This document shows, piece after piece, positions 52,570 through 60,804 of a stretch of DNA of 64,000 nt. The translations under genes and the position numbers were made by a program. Source of the stretch: Streptococcus mitis (GTDB lineage Bacteria; Bacillota; Bacilli; Lactobacillales; Streptococcaceae); assembly GCF_005144795.1 (NCBI RefSeq), contig NZ_SWFJ01000002.1:124001-188000 (forward strand), in the 5' to 3' direction. Below the pieces are notes generated by a model, which had not been told where the DNA came from, did no database searches, and saw nothing but the letters and a program-made list of their open reading frames with translations. The number at the start of each line of letters is the position of its first letter. The stretch's first letter is position 1.

Positions 52570-52764
52570 CTAGTCTTTTCCTTTTAAATGCTGGTCAATG
52601 ACATCTACAATCTTGCCCATCAAGTAACTAACTCGGAAATTTCTAAAGAGCAAAATGGCCCAAAAGGCTGCCATAATATAGCGACCAGTCATCCAAGCTT
52701 CATTGAAAAAATAGGTCTCAGCAGCTGTAAACAGCGCGATGATAATAAATTGTTGTCTATTCAT
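52570..52764 (-). CDS. small two-segment membrane protein (DUF3272-like)
   Basis: A 64-residue protein with hydrophobic stretches at about residues 5-20 and 28-44, connected by a short loop (FNEAWMTGRY), and a charged C-terminus QHLKGKD. A protein of this size occurs after dnaX in related streptococci, where it is listed as DUF3272; my assignment to that family is from memory. Function is unknown. Confidence 0.6.
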   Translation of the reverse strand: MNRQQFIIIALFTAAETYFFNEAWMTGRYIMAAFWAILLFRNFRVSYLMGKIVDVIDQHLKGKD

Positions 52765-52791
52765 AAACTTATTGTATCATGAAATCTTTCT

Positions 52792-54447
52792 TTAGTCTTC
52801 CTCTACCTTCATTTTATCAGCCAAAAATTCAAATCCTTCTGGAATCAGACTTTCTTCTGCTTCTTTTTCAGTTTGAGAAGATTTGGCTTTGGCTGAAAAG
52901 GCTGCGCGGACTTCTTTCCATTCCTCCATGGAAATGGCTAAAATTTCGGGTGAAAAACCTGCTGCCTGACTGAGGATGTTACCAAACATAGTGTTGAGAT
53001 TGTCCCGTTTCATGGTTTGACCAGCATTGAAGTTAGATTCAAAAGCAAGAATAGCATGGTGTTCATTGGCTGCAACCGGTTGAGAACCAACTAGCAGAGC
53101 CTTATCAGGACCTCCAAGACTTTCAATCACCTCTCCCCAGGCATTCTGCAAGCGAATCAGATTTTGACGTGCTAAATCAGGATTTTCGACAGCCTCTTGT
53201 AGGATCGATTGAACCTTATTGCGATCAACACGATAGACTGTTTTGCCTGCCGCTGGGCGACTAGGTGCTGGACTAGTTGGCTTGGCTACAGTTCCCACAT
53301 TGGCGAGTTCTTGTTTGAGACGTATCACTTCTTGTCTCAGAGTAGCAATTTCATGTTCAACCGCTCCTGAAAGAGCTGGTTCAGGCTTAATCTCTGCCAA
53401 ACGGATGGTCATCATCTCAGCATAAATCTTAGGCTGCAAACTAGACTTAATATCTGCTAAACTGACTGTCGCCAAGCGAATCATTTCAAACAGATTTTCT
53501 TGAGGAAGTGCCAAATTTTCTACAAAGACTGGACTATGATGAGTATTTTCTCCCCCTGTTTGGACAATTAACAAGTCTCTTAAATAGTGCAAAAGGTCGG
53601 TCACAAAACGAGTCATGCTCTTACCATTGTCAAAGAGAAGATTTAAGCACGCTAGGGACTTTGGAACATCCTGTTGAGACAAGGCAGACACATAATCATC
53701 CAAGGCTGATAGACTAATGGTGCCAGTAATTTCTTCAGAGATAGCAGTCGTCAGCTCATTTCCCTGTGTCAAACTTAGGGCTTGATCCAAAATAGACAAG
53801 GCGTCCCGCATCCCACCTTCAGCCCGTCTGGCAATGATTTCCACAGCCTCTGGTTCAGAACTGATATTTTCTTTTTCTAAAATATAGTGGATATGTTCCT
53901 TAATATCCTGTGTCTTAATTGATTTAAATTCAAAACGTTGCACACGGGATAGAATAGTGGCAGGAATCTTGTGCAATTCAGTAGTTGCCAAAATAAAGAC
54001 CACATTCTGTGTTGGCTCTTCCAGCGTCTTTAGGAGGGCATTAAAAGCTCCTGTAGACAGCATGTGAACCTCATCTATGATGTAAACCTTATAACGGGCA
54101 AGACTAGGAGCGTAGGTAGATTTATCACGAATTTCGCGAATTTCATCCACCCCATTATTAGAGGCCGCATCCATTTCAATGACATCTTCTAAACTACCAT
54201 CTGTCACTGCTTGACAAATATAGCAGTTATTACAAGGTTCACCACCCACTTGATTTGGACAGTTCATAGCTTTGGCAAAAATCTTGGCTACACTGGTTTT
54301 TCCCGTTCCACGTGGTCCAGAAAAAAGATAGGCATGACTTATTTTCTCTTGCTCCACTGCTTGTTTAAGAGTCTTAGCCACAACTTCCTGTCCAACCAAC
54401 TGGGAGAAGTTTTGACTTCTATATTTTCGATAAAGTGCTTGATACAT
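52792..54447 (-). CDS. dnaX: DNA polymerase III subunits gamma and tau
   Basis: Clamp-loader ATPase of the replisome. From the ATG at 54447 the product is 551 residues, starting [20 protein letters not shown]. Walker A is GPRGTGKT, the zinc site has four cysteines (CPNQVGGEPCNNCYIC) and the DEVH box is in YIIDEVHML; SRVQRFEFK is the arginine finger region. The tau-specific C-terminal part is present (about 380-551). The start codon shares a base with the stop of the upstream gene (TAATG); an earlier in-frame start lies inside that gene. Confidence 0.95.
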   Translation of the reverse strand: MYQALYRKYRSQNFSQLVGQEVVAKTLKQAVEQEKISHAYLFSGPRGTGKTSVAKIFAKAMNCPNQVGGEPCNNCYICQAVTDGSLEDVIEMDAASNNGVDEIREIRDKSTYAPSLARYKVYIIDEVHMLSTGAFNALLKTLEEPTQNVVFILATTELHKIPATILSRVQRFEFKSIKTQDIKEHIHYILEKENISSEPEAVEIIARRAEGGMRDALSILDQALSLTQGNELTTAISEEITGTISLSALDDYVSALSQQDVPKSLACLNLLFDNGKSMTRFVTDLLHYLRDLLIVQTGGENTHHSPVFVENLALPQENLFEMIRLATVSLADIKSSLQPKIYAEMMTIRLAEIKPEPALSGAVEHEIATLRQEVIRLKQELANVGTVAKPTSPAPSRPAAGKTVYRVDRNKVQSILQEAVENPDLARQNLIRLQNAWGEVIESLGGPDKALLVGSQPVAANEHHAILAFESNFNAGQTMKRDNLNTMFGNILSQAAGFSPEILAISMEEWKEVRAAFSAKAKSSQTEKEAEESLIPEGFEFLADKMKVEED

Positions 54448-54944
54448 TAGGCTTTCTCCCCAAACATTGTAAAGTCCCATTCTGTCTTTTCAAGCAAAAT
54501 AGCGACAAATTGTTCCAAATAATCTCGATCCATAGCATCATAATCATCAATCTCTGAAGAATCAAGATCTAGAACTCCAAGTAATTGACCATTCTTAACC
54601 ATCGGAATAACAATTTCACTTTTAGCTCGACTATCACAAGAAATATAGTTGGGATAAGTCATTACATCTCCAACAACAACGGTTTCCTGAAAATGAGCTG
54701 CCTCACCACAAACACCCTTGCCTAGCGCAATACGGATGCAGGAAACACCGCCTTGGAAAGGACCTAAAACCAATTCCTTTCCATCGAACAGATAAAAGCC
54801 TGCAAATACGGTATTAGGAAAGCGTGATTTTAGAAGAGCACTGGAGTTGGAAAGATTAGCCAAAACATTAGTTTCACCTTCCAATAAAAAAGATAGTTCT
54901 TCATTTAACATTTGATAACATGATTGTTTTTCTGATTCTAACAT
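54447..54944 (-). CDS. msrC: free methionine-(R)-sulfoxide reductase (GAF type)
   Basis: A 165-residue GAF-domain protein. The three cysteines typical of fRMsr (YebR) are present at residues 69 (GGVSCIRI), 79 (KGVCGEAA) and 103 (YISCDS), the last likely catalytic. The enzyme repairs free methionine R-sulfoxide rather than protein-bound. It is translationally coupled to dnaX. Confidence 0.88.
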   Translation of the reverse strand: MLESEKQSCYQMLNEELSFLLEGETNVLANLSNSSALLKSRFPNTVFAGFYLFDGKELVLGPFQGGVSCIRIALGKGVCGEAAHFQETVVVGDVMTYPNYISCDSRAKSEIVIPMVKNGQLLGVLDLDSSEIDDYDAMDRDYLEQFVAILLEKTEWDFTMFGEKA

Positions 54945-54974
54945 AGAACTATTATATCAAAAAAGGTTTACAGA

Positions 54975-55011
54975 CAAAAGAAAAATCCCTTGTTTAGTAA
55001 ACAAAGGATTT
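54975..55011 (-). terminator. intrinsic terminator of rpsA
   Basis: AAATCCTTTGTTTA and TAAACAAGGGATTT form a stem of 14 pairs (one wobble) followed by TTCTTTTG on the minus strand. Confidence 0.88.
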
Positions 55012-55029
55012 TATGAATTTTCAATTTGA

Positions 55030-56232
55030 TTAAAGTTCGATATCACCGAACAAGTCAGCCATTGAGAATCCTGTTTGTGTTTCTGGAAGTTCGAAATCAC
55101 GTTTTTCTTGACGTTTTGGACGACGTGGACGAGCAGCACGTTTTTCTTCTTTTTGTCCTTCTTCTTGAGCTGGACGCTCTTCCAGAGCTTTGATAGAAAG
55201 TGATACGCGCTCTGCATCTGCGTTAACTTCAAGAACTTTAACTTGAACTTCTTGACCAACTTTAAGAGCTTCTTTTGGATTTTCAATACGTTTGTGTGAA
55301 ATTTGTGATACGTGAACAAGTCCATCGATACCTGGCAATACTTCAACAAATGCACCGAAATCAGTCAAACGTTTAACTGTTCCTTCAACTACATCACCTT
55401 TAGCCAATTTTTGCTCAACGCCATCCCATGGTCCAGGTGTTGTTGCTTTAAGTGAAAGTGATACACGTCCTTCTTCTTCATTAAGATCAAGGATTTTCAC
55501 TTCAATTTCTTCACCAACAGTTACAACTGATTTTGGTGATACGTTACGCTCGTGTGACAATTCAGTCAAGTGAACCAATCCGTCAACACCACCAAGGTCG
55601 ATGAAAGCACCAAAGCTTGTGATACGAGCAACTTTACCAGTTACAACATCACCAACAGCCAATTTACCGAATACTTCAGCGCGAGCTGCTGCAGTAGCTG
55701 CTTCAACAACTTCACGACGTGAAAGGATGAAGCGGTTTTCTTTAGCGTCAACTTCTTTGACTTTAGCATCAAATTCTTGACCTACAAAACGCTCAGTGTT
55801 ACGTACGAAACGAGTATCCAACATTGAAGCTGGGATAAATCCACGAACACCTTCAAATTCTACTGAAAGTCCACCTTTAACGGCACGAGTTCCTTTAACA
55901 GTAACGACTTCTTCTTCGCGACCAACAAGTTTGTCCCATGCTTTGCGAGCTTCAAGGCGTTTTTTAGATACAAGGTATGTAACTGTATCAGTATCTTTAC
56001 CAACTACTTGACGAAGTACAAGAACATCCAATACTTCTCCTACTTTAACAAAGTCATTGATATCTGCATCGCGATCGTTTGTCAATTCGCGAAGAGTCAA
56101 GACACCTTCAACACCAGTTCCAGAGATTGCAACGTTAGCTTGAGTCGCATCAACTGTCAATACTTCAGCACTAACAACATCACCAGTCTCAACTTGGCTA
56201 ACGCTATTTAGCAAATCTTCAAATTCGTTCAT
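55030..56232 (-). CDS. rpsA: 30S ribosomal protein S1
   Basis: A 400-residue protein with four S1 (OB-fold) repeats: about residues 14-87, 105-172, 190-262 and 275-348. The third and fourth are the canonical ones (GKVARITSFGAFIDLGGVDG and GTVKRLTDFGAFVEVLPGID). The C-terminus is a basic, low-complexity tail (RAARPRRPKRQEKRDF). This is the shorter Firmicutes form. A GGAGG lies before the start, behind a small hairpin. Confidence 0.95.
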   Translation of the reverse strand: MNEFEDLLNSVSQVETGDVVSAEVLTVDATQANVAISGTGVEGVLTLRELTNDRDADINDFVKVGEVLDVLVLRQVVGKDTDTVTYLVSKKRLEARKAWDKLVGREEEVVTVKGTRAVKGGLSVEFEGVRGFIPASMLDTRFVRNTERFVGQEFDAKVKEVDAKENRFILSRREVVEAATAAARAEVFGKLAVGDVVTGKVARITSFGAFIDLGGVDGLVHLTELSHERNVSPKSVVTVGEEIEVKILDLNEEEGRVSLSLKATTPGPWDGVEQKLAKGDVVEGTVKRLTDFGAFVEVLPGIDGLVHVSQISHKRIENPKEALKVGQEVQVKVLEVNADAERVSLSIKALEERPAQEEGQKEEKRAARPRRPKRQEKRDFELPETQTGFSMADLFGDIEL

Positions 56233-56390
56233 CTAAAAAATCCTCCAACAATCAAGTTTTTCTTTAACTTGACATACTTATAATTTTTTTCCTAAGCACC
56301 CGCAAGGACATGTTCATATCGTTCACGTCTTTCAATTATAAAAATAAAATACCCTAAGATATTTTGCTTTTTATCTTGATTATTACCTAA
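56233..56390 (-). promoter_or_regulatory. rpsA leader with hairpin
   Basis: About 158 bases separate tRNA-Gln from rpsA. A perfect stem TCAAGTT/AACTTGA (56252-56272, seven pairs) ends 8-9 bases before the GGAGG of rpsA and is not followed by a T-run, so it is not a terminator. A TATAAT lies in the upstream part. S1 autoregulates its own message in other bacteria; a similar use here is inferred. Confidence 0.35.
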
Positions 56391-56393
56391 GAA

Positions 56394-56465
56394 CTGGGGT
56401 AGCTGGATTCGAACCAACGCATGAGGGAGTCAAAGTCCCTTGCCTTACCGCTTGGCTATACCCCA
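56394..56465 (-). tRNA. tRNA-Gln (UUG anticodon)
   Basis: A 72-nt cloverleaf on the minus strand with acceptor TGGGGTA/TACCCCA, discriminator G, anticodon TTG in loop CTTTGAC, and T-loop GGTTCGAATCC. No CCA is encoded after it. Confidence 0.96.
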
Positions 56466-56474
56466 TTAGTAAAA

Positions 56475-56555
56475 TGGAGAGAGAGGGATTCGAACCCCCG
56501 AACCCGAAGGAGCGGATTTACAGTCCGCCGCGTTTAGCCTCTTCGCTATCTCTCC
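56475..56555 (-). tRNA. tRNA-Tyr (GUA anticodon)
   Basis: An 81-nt class II tRNA on the minus strand with acceptor GGAGAGA/TCTCTCC, anticodon GTA in CTGTAAA, a long variable arm and T-loop GGTTCGAATCC. Nine bases upstream of tRNA-Gln, so likely cotranscribed. No encoded CCA. Confidence 0.96.
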
Positions 56556-56604
56556 GATATTTAACAAAAACTATTATATCATGAAATTTTCAATAAAACA
56601 AGAC

Positions 56605-56835
56605 TTATTTTGCTAAATTATAGTTTTCAATCAAAATTTCCACAGCTTTTTCCAATTTTTTATAAAAACTATCGACATTCCCATTCTTTATGATGGCAAA
56701 TTGTCCATCTAATTCGGCAATTTCTCCAATTACTTTCTTGCCAATGGTCAATACATAACCTTCAAAGCTATCTTTTCCTACACTAACTTTGGCATCTGCC
56801 ACTTGAATTTCGATTTTCTTATCTTTCTTACTCAT
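56605..56835 (-). CDS. DUF2969 family protein
   Basis: A 76-residue small protein, MSKKDKKIEIQVADAKVSVG, with conserved GYVLTIGKKVIGEIAELDG in the middle and a helical C-terminus SFYKKLEKAVEILIENYNLA. It is conserved in streptococci and lactobacilli without known function. It lies upstream of the tRNAs with a GAGAGG ribosome-binding site. Confidence 0.75.
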   Translation of the reverse strand: MSKKDKKIEIQVADAKVSVGKDSFEGYVLTIGKKVIGEIAELDGQFAIIKNGNVDSFYKKLEKAVEILIENYNLAK

Positions 56836-56889
56836 TTCATACCTCTCTTCACTTTTTCTATTTTACAAGAAAATCCTAAAACTAGCAAG

Positions 56890-56932
56890 AAAAAACTCCA
56901 TATCAGTGAGTGCAACTAATTTGGAGTTTTTT
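56890..56932. terminator. intrinsic terminator of ilvE
   Basis: AAAAAACTCCA and TGGAGTTTTTT form an 11-bp stem with a T-run on each strand and a 21-base loop. Confidence 0.85.
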
Positions 56933-56945
56933 GTGTTTGATAAAT

Positions 56946-57968
56946 TTAGTCAACTTTTACAATCCAACCTTCTGGCGCTTCAATATCGCCGAACTGAATA
57001 CCAGTCAATTCATCATATAATTTACGAGTCACAGGTCCTACTTCTATTTCACTATAGAATACATGGAAATCATCACCGTGCTGAATTCCACCAATTGGAG
57101 AAATAACTGCTGCTGTACCACAGGCACCTGCCTCTACAAAACGGTCAAGGTTGTCAATCGGGACGTCCCCCTGAATAGGAGTTAAGCCCAAGCGATGTTC
57201 TGCCAAGTAAAGCAAGGAATACTTGGTAATAGATGGCAAGATAGAAGGACTCAATGGTGTTACAAATTCATTATCAGCTGTAATTCCAAAGAAGTTAGCT
57301 GAGCCGACTTCTTCAATCTTTGTATGAGTTGATGGGTCTAGATAGATAACATCTGAGAAATGACGTGACTTGGCCAATTTCCCTGGCAAGAGACTGGCAG
57401 CATAGTTTCCACCAACCTTAGCCGCACCTGTACCATTTGGAGCCGCACGATCGTATTCATCCTGAATCAAGAAGTTGGTTGGAACCAATCCACCCTTAAA
57501 GTAATTTCCAACTGGCATAGCAAAGATGGTGAAAATGTACTCTTCTGCCGGTTTTACCCCAATAATATCTCCGACACCAATCAAAAGAGGGCGAAGATAT
57601 AAGGTTCCACCTGTTCCGTATGGAGGTACATATTCTTCATTCGCACGAACAACTGCCTTACAAGCTTCTACAAACATTTCTGTCGGAACTTGTGGCATCA
57701 AGAGACGGTCACATGTCCGTTGCAGACGTTTGGCATTTTCATCAGGACGGAACAGCTGAATACTGCCATCCTTAGTACGATAAGCTTTTAAACCTTCAAA
57801 GGCTTGTTGTCCATAGTGAAGACTTGGAGAAGACTCTGAAATATGCAAGGTTGCATCCTCTGTAAGCTCTCCTTGATCCCATTGTCCATTTTTAAAACGA
57901 GCAATATAGCGATAAGGTAATTTCATATAGGAAAAACCAAGGTTTTCCCAATCAATCGTTACTGTCAT
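56946..57968 (-). CDS. ilvE: branched-chain amino acid aminotransferase
   Basis: PLP aminotransferase for leucine, isoleucine and valine, last step of synthesis and first of catabolism. The 340-residue class IV enzyme has SLHYGQQAFEGLKAYRTKDG near residue 50, the PLP lysine in GTGAAKVGGNYAASL (about residue 198) and EVGSANFFGI. It is under a perfect CodY-box and works with the leucine operon elsewhere in the window. Confidence 0.96.
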   Translation of the reverse strand: MTVTIDWENLGFSYMKLPYRYIARFKNGQWDQGELTEDATLHISESSPSLHYGQQAFEGLKAYRTKDGSIQLFRPDENAKRLQRTCDRLLMPQVPTEMFVEACKAVVRANEEYVPPYGTGGTLYLRPLLIGVGDIIGVKPAEEYIFTIFAMPVGNYFKGGLVPTNFLIQDEYDRAAPNGTGAAKVGGNYAASLLPGKLAKSRHFSDVIYLDPSTHTKIEEVGSANFFGITADNEFVTPLSPSILPSITKYSLLYLAEHRLGLTPIQGDVPIDNLDRFVEAGACGTAAVISPIGGIQHGDDFHVFYSEIEVGPVTRKLYDELTGIQFGDIEAPEGWIVKVD

Positions 57969-58002
57969 ATTCCACTCCTTATTCTAAAAACCTATTTCTT
58001 TT

Positions 58003-58030
58003 ATTCTACACTATTTTTCTAAAATAGCAA
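58003..58030 (-). promoter_or_regulatory. promoter of ilvE
   Basis: TTGCTA (58025-58030), 16 bases, TAGAAT (58003-58008) on the minus strand, 34 bases before the ATG. Confidence 0.7.
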
Positions 58031-58041
58031 GCATATTTTGT

Positions 58042-58056
58042 AATTTTCAGAAAATT
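58042..58056. promoter_or_regulatory. CodY-box upstream of ilvE
   Basis: AATTTTCAGAAAATT is an exact match to the 15-base CodY consensus, 11 bases upstream of the -35. Spacing mirrors the leuA site. Confidence 0.88.
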
Positions 58057-58060
58057 TCTT

Positions 58061-58094
58061 CAATAAAAAGAACCAGCTCTTAGAACTGATTCTT
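58061..58094 (-). terminator. intrinsic terminator of parC
   Basis: AAGAATCAG and CTGGTTCTT form a 9-bp stem (one wobble) with a nine-base loop, then TTTATTG on the minus strand. Confidence 0.8.
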
Positions 58095-58102
58095 CATTTC
58101 AC

Positions 58103-60574
58103 TTATTTAGCTTCAGTAAATACTTCTTTAAGATAAGCGTCAAAAACTTCTTCATCTGAAATCGTATCAGAAATGAAGCTTCCGTTGCTGGTTCGTTCTG
58201 ACAGGTTCAAGTCTTGTAGTCGACTTTCATAGATTGTACCTTTGTTAGATTGAACAATCAGAGTTTGATCGTTCCCGTCCACTTCTGTACTAAAGAGGTC
58301 ACCAACGAAGCCTTGTTCTGCAACTGCTCCTGCTAAGAAGACCCGATGCGGTTTGTTTTTCAACTCACGTAAGACTTGTAACCCTCGTTTGGCACGGCTG
58401 GTTGCCGGAATTTCCTCAATAGAAACACGTTTCAAGCCTCCACGCTGAGTCAAGAGGTAGAAGGATAAGGTGTTACAGATAAAGGCAGATTGGAGGACAT
58501 CATCTTCTTTCAAATTCATAGCCTTGACACCTGCAGCCTTAGCACCGACAACTGGAACCTCTTCGATATTGAAACGCAGGGCATAACCATTTTGGCTAAT
58601 CAAAAGAACATCATCTAGTTTAATCGGAGCCACTGCTACAATCTGATCTGTCTCGTCTTTGAGCTTAGCATACTTGACAGACTTAGATTTATAGGTCCGC
58701 CATGGAGTGAACTCTTTTCTCTCTACACGCTTGATTTGACCGAGACGAGTCGCAGCAAAGTAGGTTGTCGCATCATCAAACTGATCCACGACTTCCACAT
58801 AAAGGATTTCTTCGTTAGTTTCAAAGTTTGTGATGGTTTGGCTCAGATGCTCTCCAATATCCTTCCAGCGAATATCTGCCAATTCATGGATTGGTCGATA
58901 AATGACATTTCCAAGACTTGTAAACATCAAAAAATGCTGTGTTGTTTTAGCAGCTTGTACAAAGATCAAACGGTCATCATCACGCTTGCCAATTTCTTCC
59001 AGGGTTGAAGCGGCAAAGGAACGTGGGCTGGTACGCTTGATATAACCTGCCTTGGTCACGCTGACATAGGTATCCTCCTCAGCAATCAAACTAGCTGTAT
59101 CAATCTCGATTACTTTCGCAATGTCTTCTAAAGTACTCAAACGTGGAGTCGCAAATTTCTTTTTGACCTCACGGAGTTCTTTCTTCATGAGATTGTACAT
59201 GGTCCGTTCATCACCGATGATAGCCGCAAGCATGGCAATCTTTTCACGCAATTCTGCTTCTTCTTCCTGCAAGACAACCACATCGGTATTGGTCAAACGA
59301 TACAGTTGCAAGGTTACGATAGCCTCAGCCTGTTCTTCCGTAAAATCATAACTGACCTTGAGGTTCTCTTTGGCATCAGCCTTGTTCTCAGAAGCACGTA
59401 TAAGAGCAATGACTTCATCTAAAATAGAGATGACACGAATCAAACCTTCGACGATATGGAGACGTTTCTCAGCCTTTTCCTTGTCAAAGAGGGAACGCGC
59501 CAAAATCACTTCGCGACGGTGGGCGATGTAGCTAGACAAGATTGGAACAATACCGACCTGACGAGGTGTGAAATTGTCAATCGCCACCATGTTAAAGTTG
59601 TAGTTGATTTGCAGGTCAGTGTACTTGAAAAGGTAGTTGAGAACAAGCTCAGTATTCGCATCTTTCTTGAGTTCGATAGCAATGCGAAGACCATCACGGT
59701 CAGACTCATCACGAACCTCAGCAATACCAGCAACCTTATTATTGACACGAACATCATCAATCTTCTTGACTAGATTGGCCTTGTTGATTTCATAAGGAAT
59801 CTCAGTGACAACAATTTGTTCCTTACCACCTTTTAGCTTTTCAATCTCAGTCTTGGAACGAACAACTACGCGCCCTTTCCCAGTTTCATAGGCCTTCTTG
59901 ATTTCATTACGACCCTGGATAATCCCTCCAGTCGGGAAGTCTGGTCCAGGTAGGAATTCCATGAGTTTATCAACCTTTGCAGTTGGGTGGTCAATCATAT
60001 AAACCGCCGCATCGATGACCTCAGCTAAATTATGTGGTGGAATATCCGTGGCATAACCAGCCGAAATACCAGTCGATCCATTTACCAAGAGATTTGGAAA
60101 GGCTGCTGGTAAGACAGTTGGTTCTTTCTCGGTATCGTCAAAATTCCAAGCAAAAGGAACGGTCTTTTTATCGATATCCTGAAGAAGATAGCCTGCAATC
60201 TCAGGCAAACGCGCCTCAGTATAACGCATAGCCGCAGGCGGATCTCCATCCATAGAACCGTTATTACCGTGCATTTCAACTAGAATCTCACGATTTTTCC
60301 AGTCCTGAGACATACGGACCATGGCATCATAGATGGAACTGTCACCGTGTGGGTGGAAATTCCCCATGATATTCCCTACAGACTTGGCCGACTTACGGTA
60401 GCTCTTGTCAAAGGTATTACCATCCTTATTCATAGAATAAAGAATACGACGCTGAACCGGCTTCAAGCCATCCCGAATATCTGGCAATGCCCGGTCTTGA
60501 ATAATGTACTTGGAGTAGCGACCAAAGCGCTCTCCCATGATGTCCTCAAGGGACATGTTTTGAATGTTACTCAT
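58103..60574 (-). CDS. parC: DNA topoisomerase IV subunit A
   Basis: Decatenates daughter chromosomes with ParE. The 823-residue protein begins MSNIQNMSLEDIMGERFGRY, aligning with other Gram-positive ParC starts. Catalytic tyrosine is in AAMRYTEARLPE (about residue 118). The quinolone-determining residues are Ser79 and Asp83 ([12 protein letters not shown]), wild type. Residues 52 (Gly) and 91 (Asp) are the viridans-type alleles (Ser and Asn in pneumococcus, as I recall). No Shine-Dalgarno sequence is visible at the usual distance, and the start overlaps short upstream frames. Confidence 0.97.
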   Translation of the reverse strand: MSNIQNMSLEDIMGERFGRYSKYIIQDRALPDIRDGLKPVQRRILYSMNKDGNTFDKSYRKSAKSVGNIMGNFHPHGDSSIYDAMVRMSQDWKNREILVEMHGNNGSMDGDPPAAMRYTEARLPEIAGYLLQDIDKKTVPFAWNFDDTEKEPTVLPAAFPNLLVNGSTGISAGYATDIPPHNLAEVIDAAVYMIDHPTAKVDKLMEFLPGPDFPTGGIIQGRNEIKKAYETGKGRVVVRSKTEIEKLKGGKEQIVVTEIPYEINKANLVKKIDDVRVNNKVAGIAEVRDESDRDGLRIAIELKKDANTELVLNYLFKYTDLQINYNFNMVAIDNFTPRQVGIVPILSSYIAHRREVILARSLFDKEKAEKRLHIVEGLIRVISILDEVIALIRASENKADAKENLKVSYDFTEEQAEAIVTLQLYRLTNTDVVVLQEEEAELREKIAMLAAIIGDERTMYNLMKKELREVKKKFATPRLSTLEDIAKVIEIDTASLIAEEDTYVSVTKAGYIKRTSPRSFAASTLEEIGKRDDDRLIFVQAAKTTQHFLMFTSLGNVIYRPIHELADIRWKDIGEHLSQTITNFETNEEILYVEVVDQFDDATTYFAATRLGQIKRVERKEFTPWRTYKSKSVKYAKLKDETDQIVAVAPIKLDDVLLISQNGYALRFNIEEVPVVGAKAAGVKAMNLKEDDVLQSAFICNTLSFYLLTQRGGLKRVSIEEIPATSRAKRGLQVLRELKNKPHRVFLAGAVAEQGFVGDLFSTEVDGNDQTLIVQSNKGTIYESRLQDLNLSERTSNGSFISDTISDEEVFDAYLKEVFTEAK

Positions 60575-60659
60575 ATAGGATACAGAGCCCGTAAAATACC
60601 AAGTGAAAATAGAAAATTATTGAAGTAAGCAAGCTCACAAGAGAATTTATCTTTTTCAC
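60567..60659 (-). CDS. candidate small hydrophobic peptide overlapping the parC start
   Basis: A GTG-initiated frame of 30 codons reads MKKINSLVSLLTSIIFYFHL and on through VFYGLCILYE, with a basic start and one long hydrophobic segment; its TAA lies eight bases inside parC. A second frame, ATG at 60666 to TGA at 60571 (31 codons, MLGEKDKFSCELAYFNNF...), overlaps the parC start as ATGA. Neither has a well-spaced ribosome-binding site; an AAAGGAG lies about 17-24 bases upstream. At most one is real; their importance is the possible coupling to parC. Confidence 0.3.
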   Translation of the reverse strand: MKKINSLVSLLTSIIFYFHLVFYGLCILYE

Positions 60660-60804
60660 CCAGCATTTAGGGCGTGTTCAACTCCTTTCAAAGAATGTAG
60701 AGTAGGTTTTTATGCAGTAAAAGATATTTTACGGGAATTAGTCCCATGTTCAGTTACCTTAAGGAACCAAACAATCCTTTCTGTAGTTTAATCTTTTAAA
60801 TTAG

